Positions 31,815 to 37,109 of a DNA stretch of 37,109 nucleotides are shown here, piece by piece. Location: positions 1 through 37,109 of the forward strand of contig JAMPIG010000031.1 of NCBI GenBank assembly GCA_023662875.1. Direction: 5' to 3'. This DNA is from Roseburia sp. (GTDB lineage: Bacteria > Bacillota > Clostridia > Lachnospirales > Lachnospiraceae). How positions within the stretch are numbered: the stretch's first letter is position 1; every line of letters starts with the position of its first letter. Position numbers and translations under genes: made by a program. The notes under the pieces are model-generated. The model worked only from the letters and a program-made list of their open reading frames with translations, had not been told where the DNA came from and ran no database searches.

Positions 31815-32558
31815 GTGAGAGAAGATTTTAAAATGGTTAGTCAACAGTTGCCGGGAATCTGTCAGGTGGCGCGCGATTTTTATTCAATGCCAAAGAGAAA
31901 AGGATCTATCTTTTTTGTGAAATCTCCAAGGACAAACGATAAGACAGCGAGTCTTGCGCTTTATCCGAGCAGTAACCGATTTTGTGATTTTGCCAACGGC
32001 AACCAAAATGGTGACGTTATCGCTTTTGTAAGTTATGTAAAAGGCATCAACCAGTGGCAGGCACTGAAGGAACTGCAAGCCTTTTATGGATTGACAAACG
32101 CAAGGGAACAGGACAAGCAGGAGGCGCAAAGGCGCATTAGACAACAGCAGGAGAACGAGCGCAAGAAAAGGGAACGCCAGCAAGCATTTTATCAGGCGCT
32201 ACGGGGCGAAATAGACCGCTTGAAACAATGGGCTGATATTTATAGGGCAGCCATTGAAAAGGGCTTATATGAGCCGTTTGACCAAATGTGGACGTATTGC
32301 GCAAACGAATTGCAAAAGATAGATTATCGGCTTGATATTCTATGTGCGGCGGATCTTAAGACATATCCACGGCTAAAACCCTATGCTGATAATTTATCAG
32401 GTGACCGCTATCAATGGCTTTTGGATGTTTTAGGAGTGCTGCAGGAACAAGGGACATTTATGCCGACAAGCGGAGAAATGGAGGAGATCACAGCACAACG
32501 GAACTTTGAATTAACAAAACGGCCCGGGATAGAGAGGAGGTGTAGCATTGAATGGTAA
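31815..32558 (+). CDS. Primase-like protein with degenerate CHC2-type domain
   Basis: This 247-residue protein has an N-terminal ~90 residues that follow the pattern of the CHC2 zinc-finger domain of DNA primases: KSPRTNDKTASLALYP aligns with the CPFHxEKTPSF segment and NGDVIAFVSYVKGINQWQALKEL with the GGDVIxFV segment. The Cys and His zinc ligands are replaced, with only one Cys nearby (FCDF), so zinc binding seems lost. A charged coiled coil (about 95-130) follows, and no Toprim catalytic domain is recognised. It overlaps the VapE-type gene by 7 bp, implying joint function in replication. The start may be the GTG at 31815 or the ATG at 31833; neither has a strong site. Confidence 0.6.
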   Translation: MREDFKMVSQQLPGICQVARDFYSMPKRKGSIFFVKSPRTNDKTASLALYPSSNRFCDFANGNQNGDVIAFVSYVKGINQWQALKELQAFYGLTNAREQDKQEAQRRIRQQQENERKKRERQQAFYQALRGEIDRLKQWADIYRAAIEKGLYEPFDQMWTYCANELQKIDYRLDILCAADLKTYPRLKPYADNLSGDRYQWLLDVLGVLQEQGTFMPTSGEMEEITAQRNFELTKRPGIERRCSIEW

Positions 32559-33892
32559 AAGAAGATTTTTTGAAATTATTGGCCTACAACGTTGATTATG
32601 ACAGAGACGGCAAAGAGAAAAGTAGAAAAATTCTTCAAACAGTACGGAATTTTGAGACTATACTAGAAAACGATGAAAGATTTGCAGGAAAGATAAAGTT
32701 TGATGAATTTTCACAACAAACATACCTTGCCGGAAATACTATGTGGGAACTGAACGGTAGTAGGGCGTGGAGTAGTTATGACGATTCTGCATTATTTTCA
32801 AGCTTACAATCTGATTATGGGATGAAAAGCAGGAACGACTATTTTGACGCAGTAAAAAATGTCAGCATGAGAAATAAATTCCACCCAGTCCGCGAAACGC
32901 TGGATGCTTTCAAGTGGGACGGCGTGGAACGCATAAGAAGACTTTTGCCTGATTATTTGGGCGTGGAAGATACAGAGTACTCTTATCAAGTCATGCGGTT
33001 AATTATGCTTGGGGCGATTGAGCGAGTATACATGCCCGGTTGTAAGTTTGATTACACGCTAACGCTTGTGGGGCCGCAAGGTTTGGGTAAAAGTACTTTT
33101 TTGCGGAAGCTGGCTTTGAGGGACGAATGGTTTAACGATAGCCTTGATTCTCTTGATACTGACAGGGCGGCGCAGTCTATCATGGGTTCATGGATAATTG
33201 AACTTGCGGAGCTGAAATCACTTGCTAGAACGGCGGGCGGCGCGGATTCTGTTAAGCGCTTTTTGACAGCAACACAGGACAAGCTAAGGCTTCCTTACGA
33301 ACGCAGGACAGACGTGTTTCTAAGGCAATGTGTGTTTTGCGGGACAACTAATAAGAGTGATTTTTTACAAGATGAAACAGGGAATAGGAGATTTTTAGTT
33401 GTACAGACAGGGATAAATAAACCCCAAAAAAGTCTTTTCACCCCAGAAGCCGTAGAGGATATAAAAGCGGCATGGGCAGAGGCAGTCCATATCTGGAAAA
33501 CAGAAAAGCCTGTGTTAGTACTGCCGGATTCATGCCGGGAAGAGGCGCGACGATTACAAGAGGACAGCACAGCGGATGATGGGAAAGTTGGGATTATCAC
33601 AGATTATCTTGCGGACAAACAGCGGACTTGTGCTATAGAGATATGGCAAAAAGCGCTAGGAGAACAAGGCAGACCGCAAAAATGGCAGGCGGGAGAGATT
33701 AATAATATCATCCTCTCTTTACCGGGATGGGAAAGGATAAAGAGCGCCGCCCGCTTTGGTGAGTTTGGGACGCAGAAGGGATTTCAAAAAATGTCAACTA
33801 ATTCATCACAAAATTGTCAACCAGAACCAATTATACAGGATGGTTTTATAAGCTTGGACGCCGAAAGTCAGATGGAGCTACCGTTTGATTAA
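32552..33892 (+). CDS. VapE-family replication helicase/ATPase
   Basis: This 446-residue protein belongs to the virulence-associated E family (superfamily 3-type AAA+ helicases of phages and satellites). Residues ~174-182 form Walker A GPQGLGKST; WIIELAEL (about residue 212) is Walker B, and the downstream CVFCGTTNKSDFLQDETGNRRF block with its conserved Asn, Thr and Arg completes the motor. Members act with a primase to start replication of the element. The start overlaps the primase-like gene by 7 bp. The last ~50 residues are Ser/Gln-rich. The candidate origin follows directly. Confidence 0.88.
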   Translation: MVKEDFLKLLAYNVDYDRDGKEKSRKILQTVRNFETILENDERFAGKIKFDEFSQQTYLAGNTMWELNGSRAWSSYDDSALFSSLQSDYGMKSRNDYFDAVKNVSMRNKFHPVRETLDAFKWDGVERIRRLLPDYLGVEDTEYSYQVMRLIMLGAIERVYMPGCKFDYTLTLVGPQGLGKSTFLRKLALRDEWFNDSLDSLDTDRAAQSIMGSWIIELAELKSLARTAGGADSVKRFLTATQDKLRLPYERRTDVFLRQCVFCGTTNKSDFLQDETGNRRFLVVQTGINKPQKSLFTPEAVEDIKAAWAEAVHIWKTEKPVLVLPDSCREEARRLQEDSTADDGKVGIITDYLADKQRTCAIEIWQKALGEQGRPQKWQAGEINNIILSLPGWERIKSAARFGEFGTQKGFQKMSTNSSQNCQPEPIIQDGFISLDAESQMELPFD

Positions 33893-34173
33893 TTAAAAAG
33901 CGGTAAAGTTGATAGACTTGGTTGGCGTGTGGTTGACGCATGGTTGACACCACAAACTATGATATTTTCTATATATTCTTATTATGTCTACTATGTCAAC
34001 TATAAAAGTAAGAGAAATATATAAGAAGTAAATAAGGGGATAAATAAGTATAAAGAAAGAATGTTTACAAAAGCGGTAGACTTGGTTGATGTGGTTGTAC
34101 TCGGGAAGTTGTTATATTGAGCCAGATAAGCAAGCCTCTTTATCTGGCAATCGTGGAAAGGAGGAGCGATAGC
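33893..34173. other. Candidate replication origin with TGGTTG iterons
   Basis: TGGTTG occurs at 33919, 33930 and 33941, exactly 11 bp apart (one helical turn), and again at 34083 and 34092. The left cluster and the right cluster share the words AAAGCGGTA and GACTTGGTTG. Between them lies a strongly AT-rich stretch (33960-34070) with runs such as TATATAAG and AAATAAG, suitable as a duplex-unwinding element. It lies just behind the helicase gene, where satellite and phage origins are often found. No gene of useful length is present. Confidence 0.55.
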
Positions 34174-34368
34174 ATGGATTCGGTAGAATTTTATGATAAA
34201 TTTCGGGAGAGGATAGCGAAGATCAGAACGGTAGAGGAAAGAAATAATGTTCTGTCTGATATGCAAGAGTATTTTACAAGCCAAGTGAGGAGGAAACCAG
34301 AGAGCAGAGACGCCCTATCGGAAATTTATCAGTTGTTGAAGCGAAAGTGTTGGGAGGTTGTAGTGTGA
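34174..34368 (+). CDS. Small hypothetical phage-type protein
   Basis: This 64-residue protein (start MDSVEFYDKFRERIAK) is charged and predicted mostly helical. I do not recognise it. The ATG at 34174 follows AAAGGAGG at good spacing; the open frame before it has no such site. Its stop overlaps the GTG start of the next gene (GTGA), so the two are translationally coupled. Confidence 0.65.
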   Translation: MDSVEFYDKFRERIAKIRTVEERNNVLSDMQEYFTSQVRRKPESRDALSEIYQLLKRKCWEVVV

Positions 34369-34592
34369 CGGAGCAGGAACTAAAACGCGATTACGAGATG
34401 TTTACAAAAGCATGGAAATTCTTTAAGAAATATTCAGACGTACAGGACACAGACAGTTACTGGCAGAATGTCGTTGCTGAATCTGACGCAATCGCAAAGG
34501 AATATGGAAATTGTAGATTGTGCCGGGATTTACTTCTTGCGGCTTTGTCTAAATTGGAAAGGAAAAAGGGGGAATCACAGGCGAATAATTAA
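34365..34592 (+). CDS. Small hypothetical phage-type protein
   Basis: This 75-residue protein begins with GTG at 34365, four bases inside the previous gene, with GGGAGG properly spaced upstream. It contains WKFFKKYSD and a CRLCRD pair of cysteines, too few for a clear zinc motif, and looks helical. Function is unknown; the position before the terminase-like gene is typical of accessory genes in phage-related islands. Confidence 0.65.
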   Translation: MTEQELKRDYEMFTKAWKFFKKYSDVQDTDSYWQNVVAESDAIAKEYGNCRLCRDLLLAALSKLERKKGESQANN

Positions 34593-34639
34593 GCTACATG
34601 TGTTGACATTTAAAGAAAAAAAGAAATGGAGGTTAGATT

Positions 34640-35170
34640 ATGGCGAACAGAAACAGCAATTTCCCCAGCAATCAGTTAAATAATTTACCGCCGGAAGTAT
34701 GCAAGGCTACCGTGGATAATTTAAAGGAATTATCGAGCATGGGGAAACCGAAAACAGAAGCGGAGCTCAAAGAGCGGATAAATCAATACTTTGATTTTTG
34801 CGCCGCGAAGGGATTTCGGCCGGGTATTGAAACGCTCTGCCTTGCCTTGGGAGGTATATCACGTCAGAGTTTATGGGTATGGTGCAATGGAGGGGCGGGA
34901 AAAAGCCAGGAATGGGCTGATATATGCAATACTGCTAAACAATTTATTCTTGGATTTTTGGAGCAGCTAAGCATGACGGGAAAGATAAATCCTGCAAATT
35001 CCATATTCTACTTAAAAAACTGGGCGGGGTATTCGGACGCTGTAACAGTAGAGCCCGTAAGCACAGTACAAAAAGTATTGACGGGCGATCAACTCCCCCG
35101 CTTGGCCGCGCCAGATGAAGAAAATGTACTGTCTGCATCCGATTTACCAAGATTGGAGGGAGAAGATTGA
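34640..35170 (+). CDS. Terminase small subunit-like protein
   Basis: This 176-residue protein resembles small terminase or gp3-type DNA-packaging proteins. An N-terminal helical region with ETLCLALGGISRQSLWVWCNG (about 70-90) is a plausible helix-turn-helix for DNA recognition, and SMTGKINPANSIFYLKNWAGYSD (about 110-132) is the motif seen in many such proteins in Clostridia phages. Small terminases mark the DNA to be packaged; satellites carry their own to redirect helper capsids. ATGGAGG precedes the ATG at 34640. The C-terminal ~40 residues are acidic and loosely structured. No large terminase gene follows in the window. Confidence 0.6.
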   Translation: MANRNSNFPSNQLNNLPPEVCKATVDNLKELSSMGKPKTEAELKERINQYFDFCAAKGFRPGIETLCLALGGISRQSLWVWCNGGAGKSQEWADICNTAKQFILGFLEQLSMTGKINPANSIFYLKNWAGYSDAVTVEPVSTVQKVLTGDQLPRLAAPDEENVLSASDLPRLEGED

Positions 35171-35455
35171 TAGTATTACAACAGTAATTGCAACAATGTA
35201 GTTGATACAGGGGAAGAAATACCGTATTTAAAGGATTTGCTGGCTAATATGCGTCAAGTTGAATCTCTTGACAGCATGGGATTAATGGTTGATTCTGAAC
35301 CGCGACAAGTAAATAGGCGTGGCGGGGGGGTTAAGGAACGAGCGCGCGCCGCCCTACTAAGCCGCCGGGAAATTGCCCGTATTCAAAAAAACCTTTTTAA
35401 ATTTCAAAAAAAGAAAAAGCCCCATACTGATGGGCAGAAAGTGAGGAATATCAAC
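35171..35455. other. Ambiguous stretch between terminase-like and 355-residue gene
   Basis: The frame of the downstream gene is open from 35237 (TTG) with an ATG at 35249, which would add up to 73 very basic residues. The ribosome binding site at 35443-35447 favours the later start at 35456. A run of seven G at 35324-35330 lies in the extension. It could be a 5' extension of the gene, a separate small gene, or a remnant of a deleted terminase region. Confidence 0.4.
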
Positions 35456-36523
35456 ATGAAAAGAGACGATTTAGTTATTTTCTCAACTGCAAGGGTGGTA
35501 TATGACAGTTACAAAGCAAAGTTTGACGCCGCCAAGGCAAAAAAGGAACAGCGCTTCAAAGACCTAAACGCTAATTTCCGCCCGGGTTCTCCCATGTTCA
35601 TTATCGAGCGTGACAAAATAACGCCGGAATTTCAAGAAGAGGTTGAGACAGCAAGGGAAGAAGCACGCAGACATTTCATGGACGAGCTGGAAAACGCAAG
35701 GATAAAGGAGCGGGCGTATGCGGCAGTTGTCAGCGGCAGCGTGAAAGACATGTTGAACACTTTGAAATGTCTGGAGGATTTGCCGATTTCCGTTGACGAG
35801 TACAACGTCTTAGCAAGCGTACACGGTGATAAATTCTATTTTGTTGACAGATTCCTTGAAAAATTGGCCCGAAAAAATGGCATCCAAAATTCCAGCGTTC
35901 AGCCGCCATTAACTACAAAATTAGAGATATTAGACAAGCTGGAGGCAGAAGTCACCGAGTATCTAAATAAATACGATGGAGAAAATAAAAATTTTCTTAT
36001 TACATCTTCAGACAATCATATTTTCAGGCTTGAGGATTCGTATACTAACGGTTATAAAAATATCAATATGGATAATGCGGAAAAGGCTAAACGCATGATT
36101 TCACAAGCACTAAACAAGGGCGACAGCATGGAAAGGTCCCTTACCTTGGCAAACATGATTCGAACGAGTGCGCCGGAACTGCAAACAGATATTCTGACAG
36201 AATTGACCGAACGTGACCATACGGCATTATCAGACCCGACAATGAATCTTACAGGGGTGACTGCGATCATAGAGAATTTCAAAAAATCGGAATATGACGG
36301 AATAAAAAAAGCAAAGGAGACTGTGCAAAAAATAAAGAGTGAGAAGATGAAACATGTACAGGAAACCATTGTCTATCGGAATTTGGAGGACAGGCATTTC
36401 CTGAGAGAGGTTCAACAATCGAATGATGACAGTCTTAAAAGGCTTGTAAAAGAGGCGCAGGAAATAAAGGAATATGCGGACGAGAAGGAGCGCCGGGAAG
36501 CGGCGACACAGAATAGGAGCTAA
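35456..36523 (+). CDS. Unrecognised coiled-coil protein of the mobile element
   Basis: This gene encodes 355 residues from the ATG at 35456, which has GTGAGGA nine bases before it; upstream in-frame starts at 35249 or 35237 are possible. The protein is strongly charged and mostly helical. Segments about 20-90 and 280-355 (for example TPEFQEEVETAREEARRHF) look like coiled coils. No catalytic motif or membrane segment is visible. It could be a structural or scaffold-like protein or an interference factor against a helper phage, but nothing in the sequence decides. It is followed after 4 bp by the next small gene. Confidence 0.6.
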   Translation: MKRDDLVIFSTARVVYDSYKAKFDAAKAKKEQRFKDLNANFRPGSPMFIIERDKITPEFQEEVETAREEARRHFMDELENARIKERAYAAVVSGSVKDMLNTLKCLEDLPISVDEYNVLASVHGDKFYFVDRFLEKLARKNGIQNSSVQPPLTTKLEILDKLEAEVTEYLNKYDGENKNFLITSSDNHIFRLEDSYTNGYKNINMDNAEKAKRMISQALNKGDSMERSLTLANMIRTSAPELQTDILTELTERDHTALSDPTMNLTGVTAIIENFKKSEYDGIKKAKETVQKIKSEKMKHVQETIVYRNLEDRHFLREVQQSNDDSLKRLVKEAQEIKEYADEKERREAATQNRS

Positions 36524-36527
36524 TGAC

Positions 36528-36722
36528 ATGGAGGAAATAAAACAAGCTATTATCACAGAAGGCGGGAAAATCCGCTGCCCATACTGCCATAAAATCAACG
36601 GAGAATTGACAGGACAAGAAACAATCTGCAACTTTAAAATCCGTTGTCGCGGCAGTAGTAGCCGGTTGGAACATTTTTTCTTGCTGAATGCAGAGCCGGA
36701 AAAGGAGGGAAAAGAGGAATGA
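36528..36722 (+). CDS. Small zinc-ribbon protein, Com-like
   Basis: This 64-residue protein contains CPYCHK and, 16 residues later, CNFKIRC, two Cys pairs that could bind one zinc. The layout (IRCPYCHKINGELTG ... FKIRCRGSSSR) resembles Com-like proteins of Mu-type phages, small zinc-binding regulators of translation. AGGAG with suitable spacing precedes the ATG at 36528. Its stop overlaps the next start codon (ATGA). Confidence 0.6.
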   Translation: MEEIKQAIITEGGKIRCPYCHKINGELTGQETICNFKIRCRGSSSRLEHFFLLNAEPEKEGKEE

Positions 36723-36892
36723 TTACAGCATTATTGACATTGTTGTGCGTGGCGAATGTCCTTTTGCTTGGCGCGTTGATATATTCGGGCAGAGGACAAC
36801 AGAACATAGAAACAAAGATAGGCTTTTCTTATATGGCGGCGGTCTTAATCTTTGACATGGTTTTTGCAATAGGAGGCGTTGTATTATGGTAA
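36719..36892 (+). CDS. Small two-helix membrane protein
   Basis: This 57-residue protein has two hydrophobic segments, about 2-22 (ITALLTLLCVANVLLLGAL) and 38-56 (YMAAVLIFDMVFAIGGVV), joined by a polar loop with RGQQNIETK. It starts inside the end of the previous gene (ATGA) with GGAGGGAAAAGAGG upstream. Small two-helix proteins in phage elements include holins, but a holin label would be a guess. Confidence 0.6.
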   Translation: MITALLTLLCVANVLLLGALIYSGRGQQNIETKIGFSYMAAVLIFDMVFAIGGVVLW

Positions 36893-37059
36893 ATCTCTTT
36901 AAGAAAAAAAGGATAGCAGAGGAAGTATTTGCAGGCGGTAGGATTATCGTGACAGATTTTAGCAAATTGAAAAAGGGAAACTACCCACAGTACACCGATA
37001 TGCTTTTTCTGAATTATGACGGGAAAATCTACCTTGATTCAGAAGAAGAAGCAAAGTAA
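36886..37059 (+). CDS. Small basic hypothetical protein
   Basis: This 57-residue protein begins MVNLFKKKRIAEEVF, overlapping the previous gene by 7 bp, with AGGAGG nine bases upstream. It has a basic N terminus and an acidic C terminus (DSEEEAK). I do not recognise it. The three overlapping genes from 36528 to 37059 are one translationally coupled group. Confidence 0.6.
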   Translation: MVNLFKKKRIAEEVFAGGRIIVTDFSKLKKGNYPQYTDMLFLNYDGKIYLDSEEEAK

Positions 37060-37109
37060 ACGGTAGATAGTCCGTACCTCGACTGATGCAACGATATATG
37101 AGACAATAG

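Larger units (their letters stand above)
30126..37109. mobile_element. Phage satellite- or prophage-like element (left part)
   Basis: From the end of yitT to the window edge the DNA is AT-richer and carries a leftward XRE repressor, a divergent excisionase-like gene, primase-like and VapE-type replication genes, an iteron-like candidate origin, a terminase-small-subunit-like gene and several small unrecognised genes. This order resembles phage-inducible chromosomal islands. No integrase, portal, capsid or large terminase is visible. The left boundary is inferred from composition only; I saw no tRNA or direct-repeat attachment site. The toxin at 30299 may belong to the host or the element. Confidence 0.7.

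Noticed and set aside
30126-37109. CRISPR array, tRNA gene or tRNA-type attachment site in the mobile region
   Set aside because: I found no repeat-spacer pattern and no cloverleaf sequence at the left boundary; the regular TGGTTG repeats are too closely spaced to be CRISPR repeats.

Overview
The window looks like the chromosome of a Gram-positive anaerobe of the class Clostridia, most likely a Lachnospiraceae-type gut commensal. The reasons are the gene orders tmcAL / pta-ackA and yceD-rpmF-plsX-acpP-rnc-smc-ftsY, strong AGGAGG-type ribosome binding sites, a perfect CcpA (cre) box, a holin-like type I toxin, and small phage genes of the kind common in that family. The first ~30.1 kb is GC-rich, densely coding host DNA. 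From about 30.13 kb to the right end the DNA is clearly richer in A+T and belongs to a mobile element that continues past the window.

Host region, left to right. A leftward membrane-anchored protein of unknown function is followed by an ABC-F ATPase with an unusual low-complexity linker, a DRE-TIM aldolase-type enzyme, an O-acetylhomoserine sulfhydrylase (metY), and a small membrane-anchored zinc-finger protein. Next come polA and coaE, which overlap, then an FtsA/PilM-type actin-like protein with a long C-terminal extension. A YycJ-type metallo-beta-lactamase-fold protein is followed by a 37-bp tandem repeat array, then an ACT-domain protein and its UPF0210 partner. tmcAL runs convergently into the UPF0210 gene with no intergenic base. 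A 400-bp regulatory region carrying a cre site leads into pta-ackA (acetate and ATP formation). After these come a membrane-anchored C39-like cysteine peptidase and the lipid/ribosome/division block yceD-rpmF-plsX-acpP-rnc-smc-ftsY. The 59-codon rpmF gene is easy to miss. A highly structured intergenic region (two 31-bp palindromes plus GC hairpins) precedes threonine ammonia-lyase, and a YitT-family membrane protein ends the host part.

Mobile region. Right after yitT lies a 30-residue holin-like toxin gene. It has a convergent antisense RNA promoter and a possible Shine-Dalgarno-sequestering switch, so it is a probable type I toxin-antitoxin locus. Then follow a leftward XRE-type repressor, a divergent small excisionase-like protein, a primase-like protein whose zinc ligands appear to be lost, a VapE-type helicase, an AT-rich region with TGGTTG repeats at exact 11-bp spacing (candidate origin), two small ORFs, a terminase-small-subunit-like protein, and a run of unrecognised small phage-type genes. 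The order repressor / excisionase / primase-helicase / origin / small terminase resembles phage-inducible chromosomal islands (phage satellites). No integrase is visible, so whether this is a satellite, a degraded prophage, or an element whose integrase lies beyond the window is open.

The most interesting material is in the right-hand 7 kb: the toxin/antisense locus, the satellite-like replication module with its iteron-like origin and the zinc-less primase domain. In the host part, the hairpin repeats and the FtsA-like protein with beta-grasp-like tail modules deserve attention.
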